From assembly GCA_029256185.1 (NCBI GenBank), contig JAQSYI010000061.1, positions 1 through 43,197 on the forward strand: 43,197 bases of DNA, written 5' to 3'. This DNA is from Paenibacillaceae bacterium (GTDB taxonomy: Bacteria; Bacillota; Bacilli; Paenibacillales; NBRC-103111). Shown one piece after another: positions 1 through 6,667 of this stretch. Within the stretch, counting starts at the first letter, position 1. Each line of letters begins with the position of its first letter. The notes below the pieces were generated by a model. It ran no database searches. It saw only the letters and a list, made by a program, of their open reading frames with translations, and was not told the DNA's origin. The position numbers and the translations under genes were made by a program.

Positions 1-100
1 CAGCTCCATAGCTTGCAATTTGCAAGCTGTTGAGGACTGAGAGGAGTCGGTTCAGCTCCATATCCCCTCTTCGGAATTATATACTTTCCGGCATGCAAGT

Positions 101-144
101 AAAGACCCCGTTGCCCCTGAATATCAGGCGGCAGCGGGGTCTTT
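101..144. terminator. Bidirectional-looking hairpin after the nitroreductase gene
   Basis: The arms AAAGACCCCG and CGGGGTCTTT flank a second inner pairing, giving a long GC-rich hairpin just downstream of the minus-strand nitroreductase stop. The A/T ends are short, so it could act in both directions. Bases 1-100 hold only a small AGCTTGCA inverted repeat near base 11 and no gene that I can support. Confidence 0.6.
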
Positions 145-159
145 CCCTCGCTTGTAAGC

Positions 160-663
160 TTACAGGTAGATCACCAGTTCCTCCAGCGGCTTGCGGGACT
201 TGGCCGGGGCGGTGTCCGCCGCATAGCCCAGAGGCGTGAAGGCGACCGGCTCCAGAGAATCGTCCAGACCCAGCACTTGCCTGGCGGTAAGGACATCATG
301 GGCCCCGACCCAGCAGGTGCCCAGTCCCAGGGTGGCGGCGGCCAGCACCATATGGTCCATGACAATAGCCGCATCTACATCCGAATAGTTTTTGCCGTCG
401 CGACGCACCCAGCATTTGCCGGGAACGGTGCATACTCCGAGAATAAGCGGCGCCTGTACAAACCAGTCTCTCGGATAGATCCGCTTTAACTCTTCCTGGC
501 GGCCCTCCGTGCGGACTACAACCAGGCGGAACGCCTGCCTGTTGGCTGCAGTAGGCGCCAGCCTGGCCGCTTCCAGAATCCTCTCCAGCTTCTCCGGCTC
601 CACCATATCCGGCTTGTAGGAGCGGGAGCTGTAGCGCTGCCCGATAACCTCTAATACATCCAT
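160..663 (-). CDS. Nitroreductase family protein
   Basis: A 167-residue cytosolic flavin enzyme of the nitroreductase fold, expected to bind FMN and reduce nitro or quinone-like compounds with NAD(P)H. The N-terminal RYSSRSYKPD segment is the usual FMN-phosphate-binding start of the family, followed by EAARLAPTAANRQ and, near residue 120, GLGTCWVGA. The length fits the short single-domain subgroup. The ATG at 663 is chosen because GGAGGGG lies 5 nt upstream; a longer frame begins 7 codons earlier without such a site. It sits 28 bp downstream of the flavoprotein gene on the same strand, so the two are probably one operon controlled by the HxlR-type regulator next door. The physiological substrate cannot be read from the sequence. 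Confidence 0.88.
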   Translation of the reverse strand: MDVLEVIGQRYSSRSYKPDMVEPEKLERILEAARLAPTAANRQAFRLVVVRTEGRQEELKRIYPRDWFVQAPLILGVCTVPGKCWVRRDGKNYSDVDAAIVMDHMVLAAATLGLGTCWVGAHDVLTARQVLGLDDSLEPVAFTPLGYAADTAPAKSRKPLEELVIYL

Positions 664-691
664 ATTACCCCTCCATTCCATCAAATCATAA

Positions 692-1297
692 TTACCCGAT
701 TATTTCGGTCCTGTCTCCGCCCGGGCTGGTCTGCTTCACAAGCGCCGCCATATTTCTGCCCAGTGTCTCAAAGGTACGGATTCCCTCCGCATCATGTTCC
801 ACATCTCCAGGATGCTGGGACAGCGTCATATTCCAATAGCTGGAGCCGGGAATATTCATCTCCGCAATCCCGAAGAAAAAGTTGATGGCGGAATATACAA
901 AGGTTGACCCCGCCCGTCTCGCCGAAACAACCGCAGCACCCGACTTACCGCGGAGCAATTGTCCGCCGTTGGCCTTGTTGACATAGCCGCTGCGGTCAAT
1001 AAGCGCCTTGACCTCGGTGGAGACATTGCTGAAATAAGTGGGAGAACCGATAATGATGCCGTCAGCCTCTTGCATCTTGGCAATGAGGGAATTCATATCA
1101 TCGTCCTTGCGGGCGCAGCGGCTGTCTTTTCTTTCGAAGCACTTGCCGCATGCCAGACAGCCGAATACCTTCATGCCGCCCAACTGTACAAACTCCGTGG
1201 CAATCCCCTTTTGCTCCAATTCGCTGAGCACGATCCGGATGCTTTGCGCCGTATTGCCTTCCCTGCGCGGGCTTCCGTTGAAAGCAACAACCTTCAT
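692..1297 (-). CDS. Flavodoxin-like iron-sulfur flavoprotein / NADPH-dependent FMN reductase
   Basis: A 201-residue flavodoxin-fold protein. FNGSPRREGNT (residues 6-16) is the phosphate loop for FMN and GSPTYFSNVS lies near residue 85. Cys47, Cys50, Cys53 and Cys61 form a compact C-x2-C-x2-C-x7-C cluster, as in the iron-sulfur flavoprotein (ISF) family, so a [4Fe-4S] cluster close to FMN is likely. The start has GAGGAGG 9 nt upstream. Its neighbours are a nitroreductase 28 bp downstream and an HxlR regulator upstream, and an AGTAT/ATACT palindrome lies in its promoter region. It probably works as a reductase or electron carrier in electrophile detoxification. A plain NAD(P)H:FMN reductase without a cluster is the alternative. 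Confidence 0.83.
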   Translation of the reverse strand: MKVVAFNGSPRREGNTAQSIRIVLSELEQKGIATEFVQLGGMKVFGCLACGKCFERKDSRCARKDDDMNSLIAKMQEADGIIIGSPTYFSNVSTEVKALIDRSGYVNKANGGQLLRGKSGAAVVSARRAGSTFVYSAINFFFGIAEMNIPGSSYWNMTLSQHPGDVEHDAEGIRTFETLGRNMAALVKQTSPGGDRTEIIG

Positions 1298-1378
1298 ATC
1301 TTACGCCTCCTCTTCTGGCAATTATATCCATGATAAAGTGTTGTGCCGCTTTTCACAAGTACGCACATTGTTGTGGCT

Positions 1379-1398
1379 AAGTATCCATACGAATACTT
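1379..1398. promoter_or_regulatory. Candidate HxlR-type operator before the flavoprotein gene
   Basis: AAGTAT and ATACTT arms are separated by 8 bp, 82 bp upstream of the flavoprotein start. The same architecture (TAGTAT-8 bp-ATACTA) occurs at 1860-1879 next to the regulator gene, which argues for a shared binding site. Binding is inferred. Confidence 0.5.
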
Positions 1399-1459
1399 AA
1401 CCTGGCATGCCGTTATGTCAGATGCCATCCTGACCGCCATTCTGACGCCGGTTCGGCGG

Positions 1460-1846
1460 TTATGCTTCCCCTCCGGCAGTCTGTTCCCCTGTCTTACGCT
1501 GCTTGCGGTATGCTACGCCCCACTCCCGGATCTGGATGATAATCGGCTCCAGGCTCCGCCCTAACGGAGTCAGAGAGTATTCCACCTTAGGCGGTACCTG
1601 CTGATACACCTCCCGGTGCACAATGCCGTCCTGCTCCAGCTCCCTCAATTGGAGGGTCAGCATCCGCTGGGTAATGGACGGGCAGACGCGGCGCAATTCA
1701 TTGAAGCGCTTCTCGCCGTCAATAAGATGATACAGCAGCACCACCTTCCACTTTCCGCCGATGATATCCAGCGTGGATTCCACCGGGCACTTTACATCCA
1801 GGGGATGGAGCCCTGTACCGCCGCTGCCGCCGCAATAATGATCCAT
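1460..1846 (-). CDS. HxlR family transcriptional regulator, HypR-like
   Basis: A 128-residue winged-helix DNA-binding protein. The signature DIIGGKWKVVLL (27-38), RRVCPSITQRML (52-63) and the wing segment VEYSLTPLGRSL are typical of HxlR proteins. Cys20, just before PVESTLDIIGGKWK, is the position of the redox-sensing cysteine in YodB/HypR-type regulators. A second Cys at 55 is 35 residues away, the same separation I recall for Cys14 and Cys49 of B. subtilis HypR, which form an intersubunit disulfide. The start has AAGGAGG 7 nt upstream. It is divergent to a YfkO-like nitroreductase, matching the HypR-HypO pairing. It likely senses disulfide or quinone stress; this role is inferred from family and context. 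Confidence 0.88.
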   Translation of the reverse strand: MDHYCGGSGGTGLHPLDVKCPVESTLDIIGGKWKVVLLYHLIDGEKRFNELRRVCPSITQRMLTLQLRELEQDGIVHREVYQQVPPKVEYSLTPLGRSLEPIIIQIREWGVAYRKQRKTGEQTAGGEA

Positions 1847-1859
1847 GGCAAGCCCTCCT

Positions 1860-1929
1860 TAGTATAAAAATAGATACTACATACCAATAATGTGCGTACT
1901 ATCATTAGTGCCAGTATACACGATATACT
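1860..1929. promoter_or_regulatory. Divergent control region with two AGTAT...ATACT palindromes
   Basis: Between the HxlR gene and the YfkO-like gene lie TAGTAT-8 bp-ATACTA at 1860-1879 and AGTAT-7 bp-ATACT at 1913-1929. Both resemble the site at 1379-1398. They are candidate operators for autoregulation and for control of the nitroreductase. Confidence 0.5.
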
Positions 1930-2035
1930 AAGCAACAGATAGAGGAAGATCCGCTTTGGAAAATATCCAGAGCACAGCAAACAAAAAACGGTTGTTGGTA
2001 TCCGCAACACAACATTATTCCGGGAGGTTAGCACA

Positions 2036-2698
2036 GTGACAAAAGAACAGATTCTTCAGGCTTATCAATTCAGACATGCCTGCAAGGAGTTCGACAGCGG
2101 CAAGCCAGTCAGTGAGGATGACTTTGCTTTTATCCTGGAAACAGGCCGCCTGTCTCCAAGCTCCTTCGGGTTCGAACCGTGGAGATTCGTGATTGCCCAG
2201 AACCCGGACCTGCGCGGGAAGCTGCTGCCCGTCACTTGGGGAGCGCAAAGAACCCTGCCGACCGCCAGCCACTTCATTATCCTGCTGTCCCGCACCGCCG
2301 CGGGCATGCTGCCTCTGTCGGAGCACATCCAACATATGATGAAAGATATCCAGAAGCTGCCGGAGGAGGTTGCCGTCAACAAGGGCGCGGCTTTTCACCG
2401 TTTTCTGGAATCGGATTTCTGTTTGCTCCACAACGGGCGGGCCATGTTCGAATGGGCTTCCCGCCAATCATATATTGCACTGGGGAATATGATGACAGCT
2501 GCTGCCTTGATCGGGATTGACTCCTGTCCGATTGAAGGCTTCGACAAAACCAAGGTGGAGGAGCTTCTGGAAGAGGAGGGCATTCTCGACCGCGCACAAT
2601 TCGGCGTTTCTGCCATGGCGGCTTTCGGCTACCGGACCAGCGAGCCGCGGAAGAAGACGAGACGGCCCACTGATGAAGTGGTGCACTGGATACAATAA
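2036..2698 (+). CDS. NAD(P)H-dependent nitroreductase, YfkO/HypO-like
   Basis: A 220-residue FMN enzyme of the NfsB/YfkO branch of the nitroreductase superfamily. YQFRHACKEFDSGKPVS near the N-terminus provides the FMN-binding Arg/His/Lys segment, LSPSSFGFEPWRFV (about 38-51) the second flavin contact, and IGIDSCPIEGFDKTKVEELL (about 157-176) the typical C-terminal region. The start is GTG at 2036 with GGGAGGT 7 nt upstream. It is divergent from the HypR-like regulator across a region holding two palindromes, so induction by electrophiles or hypochlorite is a reasonable inference. The length matches B. subtilis YfkO (about 220 residues) as I recall it. Confidence 0.88.
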   Translation: MTKEQILQAYQFRHACKEFDSGKPVSEDDFAFILETGRLSPSSFGFEPWRFVIAQNPDLRGKLLPVTWGAQRTLPTASHFIILLSRTAAGMLPLSEHIQHMMKDIQKLPEEVAVNKGAAFHRFLESDFCLLHNGRAMFEWASRQSYIALGNMMTAAALIGIDSCPIEGFDKTKVEELLEEEGILDRAQFGVSAMAAFGYRTSEPRKKTRRPTDEVVHWIQ

Positions 2699-2827
2699 AC
2701 TGGGAAGCTCCCCCCAAAGATGAATATGAAAAAGTGGGCATCCGCCATTCACTGCTAATCTGCGCCTATGCCTACCCGTCAGCGAACCGCACAAAAGAGC
2801 AGGCTGACCGCCTCCATTTGTTGTAAG

Positions 2828-3709
2828 ATGAGTGAAGAGGATGTGAGGAGCTTGGAATGGCTGGACCGGATGAAGAATGCGTTGGAGTTGATCGAAAGCA
2901 AGCTTGAGGAAACCATTGAAATGGAGGAAATCGCCCAGGCGGCTTATTCCTCATCCTTTCACTTTCAGCGGATGTTTCATATGCTGACCGGCATGACGGT
3001 CGCAGAATATGTGCGGAAGCGGCGTCTAACCTTGGCGGCCTATGAGCTTGCTGCGTCAGCTTCCAAGGTGCTGGATATTTCCCTCAAGTATGGCTATGAT
3101 TCACCGGAAGCCTTCGCCAGAGCTTTCCGCAAGCTGCACGGCATCTCTCCTTCGGCTGCGCGCGAGCCGGGAGCCACGCTGAAGGCATGCCCGCGCCTCT
3201 CATTCCATCTTTCATTGAAGGGAGATAAGGAAATGGACTACAGAATCGTGGAGAAAGACGCCTTTCGGATCTTCGGCAAAAGCCTGAAGGTCTCCTGCAA
3301 AGACCTGGAGAATCACCGCCGCATTCCGCTGTTCTGGAAGGAATGCAACGAGGACGGGACTACCGGTGAACTGGAGGCCTTACAACCAGGCAAGGAACTG
3401 CTGGGAGTTTGTGCGGATTTCTGCCATAAGGAAGAAACCTTGACGTACTGGATAGCGGTGGAAGGAGAGCTTCCAGACGGAGAATCCGGCTTTGAAAGCA
3501 GAGTGATTCCAGCCGCCTCCTGGGCCGTATTCACCTCCATCGGTCCCATGCCCACTGCCATTCAGGAGGTATGGGGAAGGATCTATCAGGAATGGTTCCC
3601 TAGCACGGGTTACCAGCATGCGGGCGGACCGGAGTTGGAGGTTTACTTGGCCGGAGAAGCGGACGCGGCAGATTACAAATGTGAAATTTGGATTCCGGTG
3701 AAGAAATAG
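2828..3709 (+). CDS. AraC family regulator with GyrI-like effector-binding domain
   Basis: About 293 residues. An N-terminal AraC-type double helix-turn-helix (roughly 10-110) is seen in EIAQAAYSSSFHFQRMFHML and SLKYGYDSPEAFARAFRKLHG. From about residue 135 (MDYRIVEKDAFRIFGKS) a GyrI/BacR-type ligand-binding domain follows and ends in YKCEIWIPVKK. This arrangement (as in Rob/YdeE-like proteins) usually senses small cationic or hydrophobic compounds. The start is uncertain: the frame is open from an ATG at 2768, no candidate has a clear ribosome site, and family members commonly begin near the MEWLDRMKNALE-like segment, which would be a TTG at 2852. It stands alone and no target gene can be assigned. 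Confidence 0.83.
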   Translation: MSEEDVRSLEWLDRMKNALELIESKLEETIEMEEIAQAAYSSSFHFQRMFHMLTGMTVAEYVRKRRLTLAAYELAASASKVLDISLKYGYDSPEAFARAFRKLHGISPSAAREPGATLKACPRLSFHLSLKGDKEMDYRIVEKDAFRIFGKSLKVSCKDLENHRRIPLFWKECNEDGTTGELEALQPGKELLGVCADFCHKEETLTYWIAVEGELPDGESGFESRVIPAASWAVFTSIGPMPTAIQEVWGRIYQEWFPSTGYQHAGGPELEVYLAGEADAADYKCEIWIPVKK

Positions 3710-3718
3710 CGGGACTAT

Positions 3719-3833
3719 GCAGCTTCGGGCAGGGCAGTCCGTCATATGCCTGTGAAGCATCGTGGAGGGCAACCCAGCCTATACCTGCGCAGCTTCAGGG
3801 AGGACAGTCCGTCATATGCCTGTGAAGCTCCCG
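3719..3833 (+). repeat. Two-copy 40-bp direct repeat with AGCTTC/GAAGC ends
   Basis: Copies begin near 3719 and 3789, 70 bp apart, and share GCAGTCCGTCATATGCCTGT-type cores bounded by AGCTTC and GAAGC. Each could form a hairpin downstream of the AraC-type gene, but there is no T-run, so a terminator role is unproven. Confidence 0.6.
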
Positions 3834-3901
3834 GAAAGACGGGGGCAGGCAGCTGCGCAAGCAGCAAAAAGCAGCATGGATGATGGGCGTCAGCGGGTCA
3901 A

Positions 3902-4083
3902 AAACTGCATAAATACAGTTGTTTGAGCCTGTCTCTCCTCTTATCGCAGGGCAAACTGCATAAATACAGGCCCGAAAGCGCTTTTGACCGTATTTCGGGT
4001 CTAGTCCCTCTCAAAGCCTGTATTTTTGCAGGCGTGGCTGCCGTTTTCCCCTTATAAGCTAAAAAAGCCTGTACTTCTGCAGG
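3902..4083. repeat. Four-unit near-palindromic repeat array 1 (CTGCA...TACAG family)
   Basis: Units at 3902-3918 and 3953-3969 read AAACTGCATAAATACAG. Units at 4017-4032 and 4068-4083 read CCTGTATTTTTGCAGG and CCTGTACTTCTGCAGG, the opposite orientation. Start-to-start spacing is about 51, 64 and 51 bp. A CCCGAAA/TTTCGGG inverted repeat lies between the two halves. The array fills the convergent gap between the AraC-type gene and thiM. Confidence 0.7.
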
Positions 4084-4139
4084 TTTGACTTCCCATCCCC
4101 AAGCAACGGATCTCGGCTAATGGTGAGTTGGAGCTTGCC

Positions 4140-4186
4140 CTTGCGGGAGTGGGCCAGGCGAAACCACCCTTGCCCCTTCCCGCAAG
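4140..4186 (-). terminator. Inverted repeat downstream of thiM
   Basis: CTTGCGGGA (4140-4148) and TCCCGCAAG (4178-4186) are perfect 9-bp arms just after the thiM stop. There is no T-run, so it may be a weak terminator or an mRNA-end hairpin. Confidence 0.4.
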
Positions 4187-4198
4187 CCAACATAGGGC

Positions 4199-5011
4199 TT
4201 ACAACACCTGCTCCACAACGGCCCACTGCTCAACCCCGGCGGCAGTAATGAGGTGAAGCTGATTCAGCAGCTCAATCTGGAAGGCGCCGGGGCGGTCGCC
4301 GCCGGAGATCTTCACTGCTTCCTCGGCAGCGACGCCATAGCAGGCAAGCGCTTCGACTGCCGCCAAGACCAAATCGGGCTCCGAAGCCGCGAACGCGCCG
4401 ATTACAGATGTAAGCAGGCAGCCGGCTCCCGTTACCTTGGTTAGCAAAGGCGTACCGTTGCTCACTTTATACGTAATGCTCCCGTCGCTTACGATGTCAT
4501 CCTTGCCTGTGACCACCACAACGCAATTCAACACCGTTGCAGCCTGCTTGGCCAGGACCGCAACATCGCCCCCTTCGCTCCCGGCGTCCACCCCTTTAAT
4601 CGCTGAGGATTGTCCGATCACATTGGCGACCTCAGCCGCATTGCCGCGGAGCACAGAAACGCGGACCTCATCCATCATCCGGCGCGCCACCTCCGTCCGG
4701 TAAGGCGTCGCCCCTGCGCCTACCGGGTCAAAGATAACCGGCACGTTATGCGCATTAGCTGACTTGCCGGCCAGATGCATGGCATGTACAACTGTTTCAT
4801 CCAGCGTGCCAATGTTCAGCACCAGCGCCCCGGCGATCTTGGCCATATCAGCCACCTCTTCCTTGGCATAGGCCATAACCGGCGAAGCCCCCAGCGCCAA
4901 CAGTCCGTTGGCGGTAAAGTTGGTCACCACCACATTGGTAATATTGTGAACCAGCGGATTCTGCCTTCTTACCTGCTCCAGCACATGTCCCCGTTTTCTT
5001 GCTTCACTCAT
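4199..5011 (-). CDS. thiM: Hydroxyethylthiazole kinase
   Basis: A 270-residue ribokinase-fold enzyme that phosphorylates 4-methyl-5-(2-hydroxyethyl)thiazole with ATP, salvaging the thiazole half of thiamine. The N-terminal PLVHNITNVVVTNFTANGLLALGASPVM, VIFDPVGAGAT and KVTGAGCLLTSVIGAF (the last carrying the conserved Cys of the anion hole) are diagnostic, and the length is normal. The start has GAGGAG 11 nt upstream. It is expressed from a long leader containing a TPP riboswitch and terminator at 5340-5467, which directly supports the assignment. No thiD or thiE lies beside it. Confidence 0.97.
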   Translation of the reverse strand: MSEARKRGHVLEQVRRQNPLVHNITNVVVTNFTANGLLALGASPVMAYAKEEVADMAKIAGALVLNIGTLDETVVHAMHLAGKSANAHNVPVIFDPVGAGATPYRTEVARRMMDEVRVSVLRGNAAEVANVIGQSSAIKGVDAGSEGGDVAVLAKQAATVLNCVVVVTGKDDIVSDGSITYKVSNGTPLLTKVTGAGCLLTSVIGAFAASEPDLVLAAVEALACYGVAAEEAVKISGGDRPGAFQIELLNQLHLITAAGVEQWAVVEQVL

Positions 5012-5251
5012 CTAATCATCCGCTCCTCTATAGAAATTTGGTTTCAACCGCCACGTCATTCCCTGCTTGCAAACCATGGATAAGACCCCCCTGCGGGAGT
5101 ATCTAAGCGCGAAGAAGATCAATCGCCTCAGGTTAACGGACATCTGCGCTCTTATGAGCCCAAAGGAAGCCTGCTTCGCAAGCATGCACCAAGTGCCCTC
5201 CGTGAGAATACGCTCCCCTCCCCCGGATTTCATCCTTTCTGATCTACCCCT

Positions 5252-5330
5252 GAGTATAAACACCAATCGGCGTCCTTTGACGCGTGCGTTTGTCAAGAAG
5301 TCGAGCCGCTTCCCCGTTTATATTCTCTGA
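5252..5330. repeat. Structured dispersed repeat, copy A (in the thiM leader)
   Basis: Outer arms GAGTATAAAC and GTTTATATTCTC enclose two small hairpins: GCGTC-CTTT-GACGC, and GAAG...CTTC around TCGAGCCG. Relatives occur at 14296-14380 and 32763-32838. It lies between the riboswitch terminator and the thiM start, so it is part of the full-length leader. The rest of 5012-5250 holds no gene I can support. Confidence 0.6.
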
Positions 5331-5339
5331 GAATTCAAC

Positions 5340-5368
5340 AAAAAACACCTTGCCCGCGGGCAAAGTGT
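5340..5368 (-). terminator. Intrinsic terminator of the TPP riboswitch
   Basis: On the minus strand, ACACTTTGCCC pairs with GGGCAAGGTGT (5345-5368, one G-T pair) and is followed directly by six T. Its position just after the aptamer fits transcription-terminating control of thiM. Confidence 0.88.
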
Positions 5369-5375
5369 GCGCAAT

Positions 5376-5467
5376 ACACAACTCCCTGCGCTGGCATGAT
5401 CCAACAGGTTCGAATGGTAAACGGCGGCAGCCATACTCTCAGCCCGCTCCTGCGGACTCCCATGTGT
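5376..5467 (-). promoter_or_regulatory. TPP riboswitch (THI element)
   Basis: The minus strand carries the conserved landmarks of the thiamine pyrophosphate aptamer in order: GGGAG near the 5' end, GGCTGAGAG, then GAACCTG, GGATCATGCCAGCGCAGGGA. The P1 stem is formed by ACACA (5463-5467 on the plus strand reads TGTGT) and TGTGT (5376-5380). With the terminator just downstream, TPP binding should stop transcription before thiM. Confidence 0.95.
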
Positions 5468-5547
5468 TCTATTCAGTTGCTACCATCATAAGCCAAGGAC
5501 GGTCCCGGGTCAATTGAATTGAGAGAGGGGACCCGGAGGAACCCATT

Positions 5548-5731
5548 CAAGCAATGGGATCTCCAAAAGCCGTCTCTGCCAAGCGTTGGGTACTCCGAAG
5601 CGGTCCCGGTCAAGCGTTGGGTACTTCAAAGCCCGTTCCGGTCAAGTGTTGGCTACTCTGAAGCCGTCCTCTCAAGCGTTAGGTACTCCGAATCCGCTCT
5701 GCCAAGCGTTGGTACTTCAACACCTTCCGGC
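5548..5731. repeat. Tandem repeat, about six units of 30-32 bp
   Basis: Units starting near 5548, 5580, 5611, 5643, 5673 and 5703 share CAAGCGTTGGGTACTCCGAA and then diverge. The unit length varies, so it is not a coding repeat. It lies immediately 3' of the cupin gene. Confidence 0.8.
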
Positions 5732-5742
5732 CAAAGATTCTC

Positions 5743-6063
5743 TTACAGCTTCAGCAAATCCTGGCGGATCGGGGTAAAGGTGTCCAGCAGCGCGGAGTCT
5801 TCCTCCAGCGAGGTTACACCATGCTTCGCATTGCCTGGAATAGCGATGGTCTGGCCTGCGGCTACCTCAGTCTCTGTCCCGTCAATCCTGAAGATGAACC
5901 GGCCCCGCAGGCAATAACTCATCTGCTCATGGGGATGGCTGTGCTCGTAGCCCTCCGCCCCCTTGGCGAAATGAACCTCCATCATCATCAGGCTGCCGGC
6001 AGCGTTCAAGATGCACCGTTTTACGCCCGGCTCGGCATTTTCCCATACACCAATATTGCTCAT
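5743..6063 (-). CDS. Small cupin-domain protein
   Basis: A 106-residue single-domain cupin. EHSHPHEQMSYCLRGRFIF (40-58) is cupin motif 1 with the metal-binding His residues and Glu, and AIPGNAKHGV (about 73-82) is motif 2 with the last His. This is the Cupin_2 type of beta barrel, often a metal-dependent dioxygenase, isomerase or sugar/ligand sensor; its substrate is unknown. The start is fixed by AGGAGG 7 nt upstream, and that ribosome site is the end of a dispersed hairpin repeat (6071-6115). A tandem repeat follows the gene. It is not tightly coupled to its neighbours. Confidence 0.85.
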   Translation of the reverse strand: MSNIGVWENAEPGVKRCILNAAGSLMMMEVHFAKGAEGYEHSHPHEQMSYCLRGRFIFRIDGTETEVAAGQTIAIPGNAKHGVTSLEEDSALLDTFTPIRQDLLKL

Positions 6064-6070
6064 GTATAGC

Positions 6071-6115
6071 CCTCCTAAGAGTTTTTGCGCCAGAAAAAAC
6101 TGGCTTCGTAAGCAT
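6071..6115 (-). repeat. SD-bearing hairpin repeat upstream of the cupin gene
   Basis: Read on the minus strand: ATGCTTACGAAGCCAG, then a hairpin with AGTTTTT/AAAAACT arms, then CTCTTAGGAGG. The AGGAGG is the ribosome site of the cupin gene. The same element precedes the genes at 30151 and 36232. Confidence 0.75.
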
Positions 6116-6148
6116 AGGCTTGAGTTTTTCGGTTACAGCGAAGCTGAC

Positions 6149-6667
6149 CTATATCCCCGAATTGCTCAGCTTGAGCACCTGAAGCAGCGGAACCCGCTCC
6201 TGCCGCTGTTCATGGAACAGCCACTGATCCTGCATATGGTCAATGAACAAGATGCCGTTCAGGTGGTCGATCTCATGCTGAATGCAGCGGGCCAGATAAC
6301 CCTCGCCCTCGATAATCACCGTTTCTCCCAGGCGGTTCAGGGTACTGATCTTCACCTGATTGGCACGTTTGACAATCCCGTAGTAGCCCGGATAGGACAG
6401 GCAGCCCTCCGGCCCCGTCTGTTCTCCGCTCATCTCCAGGATCTCGGGATTAATCAGCTCGATGAGACCTTCGCCGCAATCCATCACAATGAGCCGCCGG
6501 AGAATGCCTACCTGGGGAGCTGCCAGTCCGGCGCGTCCATCACTTGCATACAGCGTTTCGGCCATATCGTCGAGCATCCTGATGATTCTGGGCGCAATCT
6601 CTTCAACAGGCTTGGCAATCTTCCTGAGTAAGGCATCTCCAAACGGTATAATGGCTTTAACGGTCAC
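6149..6667 (-). CDS. def: Peptide deformylase
   Basis: A 172-residue metalloenzyme that removes the N-formyl group from nascent proteins. All three family motifs are present: GLAAPQVG (47-54), EGCLSYPG (87-94, metal ligand Cys89) and HEIDH (131-135, two His ligands and the catalytic Glu). The start chosen is GTG at 6667, with GAGGG 7 nt upstream. This overlaps the end of the EamA gene by 11 nt, which suggests translational coupling. A longer frame upstream lacks a ribosome site and would add about 35 non-family residues. It is not next to fmt, so it may be an accessory copy; the rest of the genome would show this. Confidence 0.95.
   Translation of the reverse strand: MTVKAIIPFGDALLRKIAKPVEEIAPRIIRMLDDMAETLYASDGRAGLAAPQVGILRRLIVMDCGEGLIELINPEILEMSGEQTGPEGCLSYPGYYGIVKRANQVKISTLNRLGETVIIEGEGYLARCIQHEIDHLNGILFIDHMQDQWLFHEQRQERVPLLQVLKLSNSGI

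Noticed and set aside
3902..4083. Insertion-sequence ends or a simple terminator
   Set aside because: No transposase gene or clear target duplication is seen, and the four spaced units do not form a single hairpin with a T-run.
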